DNA of 64,000 nt from Planctomycetota bacterium (GTDB lineage Bacteria; Planctomycetota; Planctomycetia; Pirellulales; UBA1268): assembly GCA_016872555.1 (NCBI GenBank), contig VGZO01000002.1, forward strand, positions 92,514-156,513, in the 5' to 3' direction. This document shows, piece after piece, positions 47,065 to 56,054 of this stretch (the stretch's first letter is position 1; every line of letters starts with the position of its first letter). Made by a program: the position numbers and the translations under genes. The notes beneath the pieces were generated by a model that did not search any database, was not told the origin of the DNA, and saw only the letters and a list, made by a program, of their open reading frames with translations.

Positions 47065-48257
47065 AGAAGCCGACACGCCTGCTCGTCGGCCCACGCGTCC
47101 TCCTCGGGGCGCGCGAGGCGATCGAGATCGGCGGCCGTGGCGGACGGGTCGTCGACCCACCGGCGGAGCCGTGGCCCACCGTCGATGACGTCGATCGCGA
47201 GCCGCTCGAACTCGTATTCGTAGGCGGAATCCCGCCACAGCGGCTCGTCGGGGCGGAGCCGGCGGAAGGCCTTGAGCGCCGCGGCGACGATCCGCCACGG
47301 TCGGCACCGCGCCGGATCGTAGGCGCCGTCGTCGACGTGGATCTGCAGGCCGCCGCAGAGGCGGCCGGCGTGCTTGTGGAACGTCGGCTCGAACCAGCAG
47401 GGGCGCAGCCGGCAGCCGCCGAGCCACTCCGGCGCGAGGCGGGCGATCTCCGCGGCCCACTCGTGGCCGTCGAGCGCCGGGTGGCCGAACAGTTCGAGCG
47501 GCCTGGTCGTCCCGCGCCCCTCGGAGAGGTGCGTGCCCTCGAGGAGCACGGTCCCGGGATAGCAGCGCGGCATCCACGGGCTGGCGGCGTTGGGGCTCGG
47601 ATTGACCCACGAGCGCGTTCCCAGGGGCCACCCGAAGCCAGGGCCGTCCTCCGGCCGCCACCCCTCGAGGCGGACGACCTCCCACTCCACGCCGAGCCGC
47701 AGCCGCGCCACGAACCAACCGGCCGCCTCCCCGAGCGTGAGCCCGTGGCGCATCGGTAGCGGCCCCGCTCCGACGAAGCTCTCCTGCCCGGGCTCGAGCA
47801 CGAATCCCTCCACGGCCCGTCCCGCCGGATTCGGCCGATCGAGCACCCACACGGCGCGCCGCGCGGCTGCCGCCTCCTCGAGCACGGAGCGGAGCGTCGT
47901 CAGAAACGTGTAGACGCGGCAGCCGACGTCCTGGAGATCGACGAGGAGGACGTCGCACTCGGCCACCTGCGCGGCGGTCGGCCGCCGCACCGTGCCGTAC
48001 AGGCTGTGGACCGGGATCCCGAGGCGCGGGTCACGGAAGTCGTCCGATTCGCGCATGTTGTCCTGTTTCTCGCCGCGCAGGCCGTGCTGCGGTCCGAACG
48101 CCGCCACGACGTCGATCCCCGCGGCGACCAGGGCGTCGAGCGTGTGCGTCCCGTCGGCCGTGACACTCGCCGGGTGGGCGACGACGCCGACAGCCTTGCC
48201 GCGGAGGCGCTCGCGGAGCGGCCGCTCGGCGAGCAACCGGTCGATGCCGAAGAGCAT
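47028..48257 (-). CDS. DUF1343 (NamZ-type) protein, cytosolic copy
   Basis: 409 aa, no signal peptide. DUF1343 landmarks are GKAVGVVAHPASV, GPQHGLRGEKQDN, SLYGTVRRPT, DLQDVGCRVYTF, LDRPNP, PMRHGLTLGE and WVNPSPN. NamZ of Bacillus subtilis, the founding member, is an exo-beta-N-acetylmuramidase that removes MurNAc from peptidoglycan ends. In this copy the usual S/G-P-E-H-G-F segment is G-P-Q-H-G-L, so the acidic residue is replaced by Gln. It follows the MurQ-kinase gene by 23 bases on the same strand. GGAGG lies just upstream of the ATG at 48257. Confidence 0.88.
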   Translation of the reverse strand: MLFGIDRLLAERPLRERLRGKAVGVVAHPASVTADGTHTLDALVAAGIDVVAAFGPQHGLRGEKQDNMRESDDFRDPRLGIPVHSLYGTVRRPTAAQVAECDVLLVDLQDVGCRVYTFLTTLRSVLEEAAAARRAVWVLDRPNPAGRAVEGFVLEPGQESFVGAGPLPMRHGLTLGEAAGWFVARLRLGVEWEVVRLEGWRPEDGPGFGWPLGTRSWVNPSPNAASPWMPRCYPGTVLLEGTHLSEGRGTTRPLELFGHPALDGHEWAAEIARLAPEWLGGCRLRPCWFEPTFHKHAGRLCGGLQIHVDDGAYDPARCRPWRIVAAALKAFRRLRPDEPLWRDSAYEYEFERLAIDVIDGGPRLRRWVDDPSATAADLDRLARPEEDAWADEQACRLLYADGPAAPGRG

Positions 48258-48280
48258 GGGCGCCTCCGCGCGGCCGTGAC

Positions 48281-50131
48281 TCACCCGTCGCGCCGAGGCG
48301 CCATGGCCCGCCGTGCCATCCGCGCCGCCTCGAGGGCCGCGTCGGCGACCACCTCGACCCGCGCCGGCGGCCGCCCCTCCTGCCGCAGCCGCGCCGTCAC
48401 CGCGTCGGCGAGGCTCGGCGCATGGACGAGGAGCCCGCCTGCCAGACGGAGGCACCATGGCGCTGCCGCCACCGGCCGGCGGCGCTCGACGGCGAGGACG
48501 AGCGCCGCCAGCTCGGTGGCGGCGGCCTCGAGGATCCGCACTGCGACGCCGTCGCCGGCGGCCGCGGCGGCGACGACGTCGATCGCCGCCGCCGCCACCC
48601 GATCGCGCGGCAAGGCCGGTCCCGAGAGCGCCGCGGCGAGGAGCCCGGGGCGATCGACGCCATAGCGCGACAGCAGCCGCGCGGTGAGCGCCGTGTTTCG
48701 ACCGCGCCCATCGGCCGCCGCCGTGACGGCCGCCAGCGCTTCCCTCCCGACCCACCAGCCGCTCCCCTCGTCGCCGAACACCGCGCCCCATCCGCCGGCT
48801 CGGTCGAGCGTGCCGTCGGCGGCCCGGGCGACGGCGATCGAGCCGGTGCCGGCGATCAGCGCCACCACCGCGCCCGGCGCCGCGTCGCCGAGGAGCAGAT
48901 CGGCGTCGGTCACGACCGTGACCACCGTCGCCACGTCGGCCAGCGCCGCGGCGACCGCGGCCGCATCGTCGGTGCGCCCCGCCCCCGCGAGGCCGAGGCA
49001 GGCGCGCGCCGCGGGGGCCGCCGGCACCCCCGCCGCGGCGAATGCCTGCACCACGGCGGCGCGGATGTTCGCGGCCGCCGCCGGTCCGCCGATCGCCCGC
49101 GGGTTGGCCGGGCCGCCGCTCCCGCGCCCGAGGACCGTGAGCTCGCCGGCAGCGACGCGGCCGACGACCGCGCGGCAGCCGCTGCCGCCGCCGTCGACGC
49201 CGATCACGAGATCGGGGCTCGCGGCGGTGGGCCGCGGCACCGGATCGGTGCCGATCGCGCCGCGGAGTTGGCCGCCGGCTGCGGCGAGGAGGCGCCGCGC
49301 CTCCATGGTCGACACACCGCGCCGCGCGGCGACGATCGCCGTCTTCAATTCGCCGTCGTGCCGCACGAGGAGCTCGGTGGCGGCCGCGTCGTCGACCCCG
49401 GTGAGCCGGGCGGCGATCCGCCGGCTACGGTCGAGGAGCTTGGAGTTGGTGGCGCGGAGGTCGACCATCAGGTTGCCGTAGGTCTTGCCGAGGAGGATCA
49501 TCGCGCCGGTCGACAGCATGTTGAGGACGAGCTTCGTCGCCGTCCCCGCCTTGAGCCGTGTCGATCCGGCGATCACCTCGGGGCCGACCAGCGGCACGAT
49601 CGCCAGGTCCGCGGCGGCGGCGAGCGCCGAATCGGGCGAGCAGGCGACGCCGATCGTGAACGCCCCGCGCCGCCGGGCGTGTTCGATCCCGCCGAGCACG
49701 TACGGCGTCCGCCCGCTGGTGGCGATCCCGACGAGCACGTCGCCGGGACCGAAGCCGATCCCGTCGAGATCGGCGACGGCCAGCTCCGGCCGGTCCTCCG
49801 CCCCCTCGATCGCGCGCGTCAGCGCCGTCGGCCCGCCGGCGATCAGACCGACGACCATCTCCGGGGGCGTGCTGAACGTCGGCGGACACTCGCTGGCATC
49901 GAGCACGCCCAGTCGCCCCGACGTGCCGGCACCCTGGTACACGAGCCTGCCCCCCGCGCGGAGCCGGGCGGCGATCGCGTCGATCGCCCGGGCGATCGCC
50001 TCCGCCTCGCGCGCCACGGCCGGGGCGACGCGCGCGTCTTCGGCGACCATCACGCCGACGATCCCCCAGGCGTCGAGCGAGTCGATGGCGGCGGAGGCGG
50101 GATTGACCGCCTCGGTGGCGAGCGGACGCAT
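48281..50131 (-). CDS. murQ: Fusion of N-acetylmuramic acid 6-phosphate etherase (MurQ) and BadF/NagK-type sugar kinase
   Basis: 616 aa. Residues 1 to about 300 are Mur[36 protein letters not shown] (with the conserved Glu) and IEGAEDRPE (second catalytic Glu), plus the SIS sugar-phosphate fold. Residues about 305-616 are a BadF/NagK-type kinase: [13 protein letters not shown] (phosphate 1), [11 protein letters not shown] (phosphate 2) and [17 protein letters not shown]. MurQ splits MurNAc-6-P to GlcNAc-6-P and D-lactate; the kinase half could make MurNAc-6-P or GlcNAc-6-P. The ATG at 50131 aligns with the MurQ N-terminus; a GTG at 50140 lies 9 bases earlier. First gene of the operon with the NamZ-type gene. 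Confidence 0.92.
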   Translation of the reverse strand: MRPLATEAVNPASAAIDSLDAWGIVGVMVAEDARVAPAVAREAEAIARAIDAIAARLRAGGRLVYQGAGTSGRLGVLDASECPPTFSTPPEMVVGLIAGGPTALTRAIEGAEDRPELAVADLDGIGFGPGDVLVGIATSGRTPYVLGGIEHARRRGAFTIGVACSPDSALAAAADLAIVPLVGPEVIAGSTRLKAGTATKLVLNMLSTGAMILLGKTYGNLMVDLRATNSKLLDRSRRIAARLTGVDDAAATELLVRHDGELKTAIVAARRGVSTMEARRLLAAAGGQLRGAIGTDPVPRPTAASPDLVIGVDGGGSGCRAVVGRVAAGELTVLGRGSGGPANPRAIGGPAAAANIRAAVVQAFAAAGVPAAPAARACLGLAGAGRTDDAAAVAAALADVATVVTVVTDADLLLGDAAPGAVVALIAGTGSIAVARAADGTLDRAGGWGAVFGDEGSGWWVGREALAAVTAAADGRGRNTALTARLLSRYGVDRPGLLAAALSGPALPRDRVAAAAIDVVAAAAAGDGVAVRILEAAATELAALVLAVERRRPVAAAPWCLRLAGGLLVHAPSLADAVTARLRQEGRPPARVEVVADAALEAARMARRAMAPRRDG

Positions 50132-50234
50132 GGGCGACACTATACTCCCCGCTCACCGTCGCCGCGGAGCCCGCCGGCGCTCGCGGCCAGGGCGGCCGAG
50201 CGTCGGCCCGTGGTGGACCCGACGCGAGGACCCC
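50132..50234. promoter_or_regulatory. Divergent promoter region between murQ-kinase and symporter operons
   Basis: 103 bases separate two oppositely transcribed operons of the salvage island, so both probably share control here. A TATACT element at 50143-50148 lies near the murQ start. No MurR-type regulator gene is found nearby and no clear palindrome is visible. Confidence 0.45.
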
Positions 50235-51713
50235 ATGCTCGGCCCGGTCGACATCGCCGTGCTCGTCGCCTTCCTGGCGTCGGCGATCGGCATCGGCCTG
50301 GTCGCCGGCGGCAAGACCAAGACGCTCGACGCCTACCTGCTCGGCGACCGCGACCTGCCGTGGTGGGTGATCCTCGGATCGATCGTCGCCACCGAGACCA
50401 GCGCCGCCACGGTGCTGAGCGTGCCCGGCGAGAGCTTCGGGGCTGCCGGGATGCGCTTTCTCCAGCTCCCCCTGGGCTACATGCTGGGGCGGCTGGCGAT
50501 CGTCCGCTTCCTCCTTCCGCTCTATTTTCGCGGCGAGCTCAACACCGCCCACGAGGTGCTCCGCGACCGCTTCGGCCCGGCCGTCCAGCGCGCCGCGGCG
50601 CAGTTGTTCCTCGTCGCCCGGACGCTCGGCGACGGGCTGCGGCTGTTCCTCGCGGCGCTGGTGTTCCACAAGCTCAGCGGGATGCCGCTGGCCTGGAGCG
50701 TGGTCGTGACCGGCGCGGTGACGATCCTCTACACCGTGCTCGGCGGTCTGCGGAGCGTGGTCTGGAACGACTGCCTGCAGCTGGTGATCTACCTGTTCGG
50801 CGGGATCGTGGCGGTGTTCGTGATCGTGGCGCGGATCCCGGGTGGCTGGCCGGCGGCACGGGAGTTCGCCGCCGCCGGCGACAAGCTGCGCGTGTTCGAC
50901 TTCTCGCTCGATCCGGCGAACCCCTACACGTTCTGGGCCGGGCTCGTCGGCGGTGCCGTCCTCAGCCTCGGCACCCACGGCACCGACCATATGATGGTCC
51001 AGCGCTACCTGAGCGCCCGCGGCCAGCGCGACGCCGCCCGGGCGCTGGTGACCAGCGGCGTGGTCGTGTTCCTCCAGTTCGCGCTGTTCCTCGGTATCGG
51101 CGTGCTCCTCGCAGCGTTCCACCACCTCGGCGGCGAGGCCGCCCCGGCCCGCCCCGACGAGGTGTTCGCGACGTTCATCATCCGTCACTTCCCGGCCGAC
51201 ACCGGCCTCATCGGCGTGCTCCTGGCGGCGATTCTTGCCGCGGCGATGTCGACGATCGCCAGCTCGCTCAACGCCTCGGCGTCGTCGATGATCCACGACC
51301 TCTGGCTGCCGCTCCGCGCGGTGGCCGGGCGCACGGCGCCGCTGTCGGCCGCTAGGGCGCTGGCGCTGACGCGCTGGCTGACCGTGGCGTTCGGCGTGGT
51401 GCAGATCGCCGTCGGCATCGCCGCGGCGCGCGTCGACGCCACGGTCGTCAGCCGGGCGCTGACGATCGCCGGCTACTCGGCGGGGCTGCTCCTCGGCGTG
51501 TTCACCCTCGGCGTGGCGACGCGGCGCGTCGGCGAGGCGGCCGCGCTCGTCGGGGCGGCCGTCGGCCTCGCGGCCCTGCTGACCGTGCAATTCGTGCTGC
51601 CCCTGCAGGGAATCAAGATTGCCTGGCCGTGGTACGCGCTGGTCGGCGCGACGGCGACGATCGTGGCCGGCATGGCGGCGGCGGCGGTGTTTCCCCGGAG
51701 GACGGACGGATGA
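50235..51713 (+). CDS. Sodium:solute symporter (SSS family)
   Basis: 492 aa with about thirteen hydrophobic helices. Family landmarks are the first helix after MLGPVDIAVLVAFL, LGDRDLPWWVILGSIVATETSAATV, the GGLRSVVWNDCLQ loop (typical G-G-L-x-A-V-x-x-T/N-D) and THGTDHMMVQRYLSAR. SSS carriers import sugars, sialic acid, amino acids or vitamins with Na+. Its stop overlaps the secreted AmpC-NamZ gene (ATGA), and it diverges from the murQ-kinase gene, so MurNAc or a muropeptide is the most attractive cargo (inference). GAGGA lies 5 nt before the ATG. Confidence 0.92.
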   Translation: MLGPVDIAVLVAFLASAIGIGLVAGGKTKTLDAYLLGDRDLPWWVILGSIVATETSAATVLSVPGESFGAAGMRFLQLPLGYMLGRLAIVRFLLPLYFRGELNTAHEVLRDRFGPAVQRAAAQLFLVARTLGDGLRLFLAALVFHKLSGMPLAWSVVVTGAVTILYTVLGGLRSVVWNDCLQLVIYLFGGIVAVFVIVARIPGGWPAAREFAAAGDKLRVFDFSLDPANPYTFWAGLVGGAVLSLGTHGTDHMMVQRYLSARGQRDAARALVTSGVVVFLQFALFLGIGVLLAAFHHLGGEAAPARPDEVFATFIIRHFPADTGLIGVLLAAILAAAMSTIASSLNASASSMIHDLWLPLRAVAGRTAPLSAARALALTRWLTVAFGVVQIAVGIAAARVDATVVSRALTIAGYSAGLLLGVFTLGVATRRVGEAAALVGAAVGLAALLTVQFVLPLQGIKIAWPWYALVGATATIVAGMAAAAVFPRRTDG

Positions 51714-54040
51714 TCGCACGAGCTCTCGTGGTGATGGGCGGGCTGGCAGCGACGGCGCTGGCGGGCATGGCGGCGGCACAGACACCGGCCGTGGCCGCCC
51801 CGGAGGCCGTCGGGCTGGACGCCGAGCGGCTGCGGGCGATCCGCCCGCTCGTCGAGGCCGAGATCACGGCGGGCAATCTCCCCGGCTGCGTCGTATGCAT
51901 CGGCCGGGGCGGCCGGATCGCCTGGCTCGAGGCGATCGGCGAGCGGCAGGCGGCGCCCGCCGCCGAGCCGATGACGGTCGACACGATCTTCGACCTCGCC
52001 TCGCTCACCAAGCCGGTGGCGACCGCGACGGCGATCATGCAGCTGGTCGACGAGGGGAAACTGCGCCTTTCCGACACCGTCGCCAGCCACTTCCCGGCGT
52101 TCGCCGCCAAGGGCAAGGAGAAGATCACCGTCCGCGACCTGCTCGTCCACTCCAGCGGCCTGATCGCCGACAACGCGCTGGCCGACTACGCCGACGGACC
52201 GGAGAAGGCGCTGGAGAAGATCATGGAGCTCGAGCCGCTCGCCCCCCCCGGCGAGCGCTTCATCTACTCCGACGTCAACTTCATCCTCCTCGGCCAGCTC
52301 GTCGCCACGCTCTCGGGGCGCCCGCTCGCCGACCAGGTCCGTGAGCGGATCTGCCGCCCGCTGGGGATGGCCGACACCGGCTACCTGCCGGCGGCCGACC
52401 TCCGCGCGCGGATCGCCCCCACCGAGCCGCGCGACGGGGCGATGCTCCGCGGCGAGGTCCATGACCCGCGCGCCTGGAAGCTCGGCGGCGCCGCCGGCCA
52501 CGCCGGCCTGTTCGGCACCGCCCCCGACCTCGCCCGCTACTCGAGTGCCCTGCTCGCCGGCCTCCGCGCCGATCGCCCCGCCGCCGACGCGATCCTCTCG
52601 CCGCAGGCGCTCGCCGAGATGACGCGCTCCTGGCGCGTGCCGGGGGGCGCCTTCCGCGGCCTCGGCTGGGACAAGCGCAGCGGCTTCTCCTCCAACCGCA
52701 GCGATCTCTATACCGACGCCGCCTTCGGCCACGGCGGGTTCACCGGGACGAGCCTGTGGATCGACCCACGCCTCGACCTGTTCGTGATCTTCCTCTCCAG
52801 CCGCCTCCACCCCGACGGCAAGGGCACGGTCAATCCGCTCGCCTCCCGGATCGGATCACTGGCGGTGGCGGCGATCCGTGCCCCGGCCCCGGTGGCCGAG
52901 CCCCCGCGGCAGGTGCTCACGGGCCTCGACGTCCTCGAGCGCGACGGCTTCCGCCAGCTCGCCGGGCGGAAGGTCGGCCTGATCACCAACCACACCGGCC
53001 GGTCGCGCGCCGGCCGCACCACTCCCGAGGTCCTGAAAAACGCCCCCGGCATGGACCTCGTCGCCTTGTTCAGCCCCGAGCACGGGTTCGCCGGTGCGCT
53101 CGACCAATCGGACGTGCCCGATGCCCGCGATCCGGCGACCGGCCTCCCGGTCCGCAGCCTGTATGGCAAGACGCGCCGCCCGACGCCGGAGATGCTCGCC
53201 GACCTCGACACGCTCGTCTACGACATCCAGGACATCGGCTGCCGGTTCTACACCTACGTCTCGACGATGGGGGAGGCGATGAAGGCCGCCGCGGCAGAGG
53301 GGAAGCGGTTCGTCGTCCTCGACCGCCCCAATCCGATCGGTGGCGTCGACGTCGCCGGGCCGGTCCTCGACGCCGGCAGCGAGTCGTTCGTCGGCTGGCA
53401 CACCCTCCCGCTGCGCCACGGCATGACCGTCGGCGAGCTGGCGCGGCTGTTCAACGACGAGCTGAAGCTCGGTCTCGACCTCGTGGTCGTCCCCTGCGAG
53501 GGCTGGCGGCGCGCCGATGCCTTCGAGGCCACGGGGCTGGAATGGGTCAACCCGTCGCCCAACATGCGCAGCCTCACCGAGGCATTCCTGTACCCCGGCA
53601 TCGGGCTGCTCGAGACGACCAACGTCTCGGTGGGGCGCGGCACCGACACGCCGTTCGAGGTCCTCGGCGCCCCGTGGATCGACGGAACGGCGCTCGCCGG
53701 GGCGCTGGCTTCGCGGCGGATCCCCGGCGTGGCGTTCGTCCCGGTGTCGTTCACGCCGGAGTCGAGCACGTTCAAGGGGGAGCGCTGCGGCGGCGTGAAC
53801 GTCGTGATCACCGACCGCGCGGCGTTCGAACCGGTCCGGACCGGACTCGAGATCGCTGCCGCCCTGCGCCGGCTCCACCCCGACACCTGGAAGGTCGACG
53901 GCTACGGCCGCCTCCTCGGCAACAAGGGGGTGCTCGAAGCGATCCGCGCCGGCGGCGATCCACAGGAGGCCGTCGACCGGGCCGCCGCCGGCGTGCGCGA
54001 ATTCATGGCCCGCCGCGCTCCCCATCTGCTCTACGAATGA
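51710..54040 (+). CDS. Secreted fusion: AmpC-fold serine hydrolase + DUF1343 (NamZ-type exo-N-acetylmuramidase)
   Basis: 776 aa. A signal peptide ends near AAAQ (residue 24). Residues about 30-395 form a class C beta-lactamase-type hydrolase: S98-L-T-K101, IYSDVN (Y-x-D/N) and GHGGFTGTS. Residues about 400-776 form DUF1343: GLITNHTG, SPEHGFAGALDQ (acidic residue kept), SLYGKTRRPT, DIQDIGCRFYTY, LDRPNPIGG, LRHGMTVGE and WVNPSPNMRS. In B. subtilis the separate genes amiE (a beta-lactamase-family muramyl-L-Ala amidase) and namZ lie together with murQ; here both activities may sit in one exported chain. Overlaps the symporter gene and the FG-GAP gene by 4 bases each. Confidence 0.92.
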   Translation: MIARALVVMGGLAATALAGMAAAQTPAVAAPEAVGLDAERLRAIRPLVEAEITAGNLPGCVVCIGRGGRIAWLEAIGERQAAPAAEPMTVDTIFDLASLTKPVATATAIMQLVDEGKLRLSDTVASHFPAFAAKGKEKITVRDLLVHSSGLIADNALADYADGPEKALEKIMELEPLAPPGERFIYSDVNFILLGQLVATLSGRPLADQVRERICRPLGMADTGYLPAADLRARIAPTEPRDGAMLRGEVHDPRAWKLGGAAGHAGLFGTAPDLARYSSALLAGLRADRPAADAILSPQALAEMTRSWRVPGGAFRGLGWDKRSGFSSNRSDLYTDAAFGHGGFTGTSLWIDPRLDLFVIFLSSRLHPDGKGTVNPLASRIGSLAVAAIRAPAPVAEPPRQVLTGLDVLERDGFRQLAGRKVGLITNHTGRSRAGRTTPEVLKNAPGMDLVALFSPEHGFAGALDQSDVPDARDPATGLPVRSLYGKTRRPTPEMLADLDTLVYDIQDIGCRFYTYVSTMGEAMKAAAAEGKRFVVLDRPNPIGGVDVAGPVLDAGSESFVGWHTLPLRHGMTVGELARLFNDELKLGLDLVVVPCEGWRRADAFEATGLEWVNPSPNMRSLTEAFLYPGIGLLETTNVSVGRGTDTPFEVLGAPWIDGTALAGALASRRIPGVAFVPVSFTPESSTFKGERCGGVNVVITDRAAFEPVRTGLEIAAALRRLHPDTWKVDGYGRLLGNKGVLEAIRAGGDPQEAVDRAAAGVREFMARRAPHLLYE

Positions 54041-56025
54041 CGGGAGGCCCGGTGGCGATCGCATTCGCACGCCCAACGCCGCTCGTCGCGGCCCTTGTCG
54101 CGCTGATCGCGGCGTTGGCGGGGCGTGCGCCGGCGGCCGACCTGACGCCGATCGGCTACGAACACCCGGGGCTCGTCGTCGATCTCGGCGTCGGCCTCTG
54201 GGCGTGGCCCGTGCCGGCCGATGCCGACGGCGACGGCGACCTCGACCTGCTCGTCTCCTGCCCCGACAAACCCTCCAACGGCGTCTGGCTGTTCGAGAAC
54301 CCGGCCGGTTCGTTTCCGCCGCCCGCCTTTCGGCCCGGCCGGCGTCTCGGCCGCACGGTTCATTACGTGATGCCGAGTGTCGTCGGCGGTGACCTGCGCG
54401 TGCTCGGGCCGGGTGTCGAGTTCCCCGACTTCCTCCGCCGCGGCACGGAGGAGCGCAGGCCGCTGCCGGTCGCGGCCAACTGGTACGTGCCGCGCTACGG
54501 CCAGCCGAAGGGGCCCAAGGTCCGCCACAACCAGTGGCGCCTCGCCGACGTCGATGCCGACGGTCACGACGACCTCGTCATCGGGATCGAGGACTGGAGC
54601 GATTACGGCTGGGACGACGGCTACGACGCCACCGGCAGGTGGACGCACGGGCCCCTCCACGGCTTCGTGTTCCTGCTCCGCGCGCGGCCCGACGGCACGT
54701 ACGGCGAACCGGAGCAGCTCACGGCCGGCGGCACGCCGATCGACGTCTTCGGCTGCCCGTCGCCGAACCTCGCCGACTTCGACGGCGACGGCGACCTCGA
54801 TCTCCTCTGCGGCTCGTTCCTCGACGGCTGCACCTACTTCGCCAACCGCGGCACGCCGACCCGACCCGACTTCGCCCCCGGCGTGCCGCTCCCGACCGTG
54901 GCCGGCATTCCGCTCCGCATGGATTTGCAGATGATCGTGCCGGTCGCCGTCGATTTCAGCGGCGACGGCCTCCCCGACCTCGTGATCGGCGACGAGGACG
55001 GCCGCGTCGCGGTCGCCCGCCACTCCGGTCGCCATGGTGCCGACGGGGCGCCGCTCTTCACGGCGCCAGAATACCTCCGCCAGGAAGCCGACCGGCTCAA
55101 GTGCGGCGCGCTGGCCACTCCCGTCGGCCACGACTGGGACGGCGACGGCGACGACGACGTCCTCTCCGGCAACACCGCCGGCTACGTCGAGTGGTTCGAG
55201 AACCTCTCGGGGCCGGCGGTCGCCCGGCCGCGCTTCGCCGCGCCACGGCGGCTGACGGCCGGCGACGAAACGTTTCGCGTGATGGCCGGCCCTGCCGGCA
55301 GCATCCAGGGACCGGCCGAGGCCAAGTGGGGCTACACGACGTTCAGCGTCGCCGACTGGGACGGCGACGCGCTCCCCGACATCGTCCTCAACAGCATCCT
55401 CGGCGACGTCGTCTGGCTGCGCAACGTCGGCATGCGCGGCGCGCCGCGCCTCGACCGCCCCGCGCCGGTCGAGGTCGCCTGGGAGGGACCGCAGCCGCGG
55501 CTCGCCTGGGGGTGGCGCGTGCCGCAGGGCGCCGGGCTGCTCACGCAGTGGCGCACCACGCCGGTCGTCCACGACGTCACCGGCGACGGCCTCCCCGACC
55601 TCGTGATGCTCGACCACGAGGGCTACCTCGCGCTGTTCGAGCGGGCGATCCGCGCCGGGCATCGCGTGGTGCTCCCGCCGCGGCGGGCGTTTTTCGATGC
55701 CCTGGGCACGCCGCTGCGGCTGGCGACCGGCACCGCGGGCAAGAGCGGCCGGCGGAAGCTCTGCATCACCGACTGGGACGGCGACGGCCGGTTCGACATC
55801 CTCGTCAACTCGCGCAACGCCGACTGGCTCCGCCAGGTGGCCGACGACGACGAGGGCTGGCGCTTCGAGAATGTCGGCCCCCTGGCGCCGGCCAACATCG
55901 AGGGGCACGACGTCAGCCCGACGACGGTCGACTTCGACGGCGACGGCATCCGCGACTTCCTCGGCGGCGCCGAGGACGGTCGGCTCTATTTCCTCGCCAA
56001 CCCGCGCGCGACGCGGTCCCGCTGA
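54037..56025 (+). CDS. Secreted FG-GAP/VCBS-repeat beta-propeller protein
   Basis: 662 aa. A signal peptide (ALVALIAALAGRAPAAD) is followed by at least six FG-GAP-type repeats with calcium-binding loops such as DADGDGDLDLL, DVDADGHDDLVIG, DFDGDGDLDLLCG and DWDGDGRFDILV, predicted to form an integrin-like propeller. No enzyme motif is visible, so it probably binds a ligand or polymer. The ATG at 54037 overlaps the upstream stop (ATGA); a GTG at 54052, preceded by GGGAGG, is an alternative start. It is the last gene of the symporter operon and could help hold or sense peptidoglycan fragments (inference). Confidence 0.85.
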   Translation: MTGGPVAIAFARPTPLVAALVALIAALAGRAPAADLTPIGYEHPGLVVDLGVGLWAWPVPADADGDGDLDLLVSCPDKPSNGVWLFENPAGSFPPPAFRPGRRLGRTVHYVMPSVVGGDLRVLGPGVEFPDFLRRGTEERRPLPVAANWYVPRYGQPKGPKVRHNQWRLADVDADGHDDLVIGIEDWSDYGWDDGYDATGRWTHGPLHGFVFLLRARPDGTYGEPEQLTAGGTPIDVFGCPSPNLADFDGDGDLDLLCGSFLDGCTYFANRGTPTRPDFAPGVPLPTVAGIPLRMDLQMIVPVAVDFSGDGLPDLVIGDEDGRVAVARHSGRHGADGAPLFTAPEYLRQEADRLKCGALATPVGHDWDGDGDDDVLSGNTAGYVEWFENLSGPAVARPRFAAPRRLTAGDETFRVMAGPAGSIQGPAEAKWGYTTFSVADWDGDALPDIVLNSILGDVVWLRNVGMRGAPRLDRPAPVEVAWEGPQPRLAWGWRVPQGAGLLTQWRTTPVVHDVTGDGLPDLVMLDHEGYLALFERAIRAGHRVVLPPRRAFFDALGTPLRLATGTAGKSGRRKLCITDWDGDGRFDILVNSRNADWLRQVADDDEGWRFENVGPLAPANIEGHDVSPTTVDFDGDGIRDFLGGAEDGRLYFLANPRATRSR

Positions 56026-56054
56026 CTGCCGGGCCGGCGCCCGTGGGGACCGCG

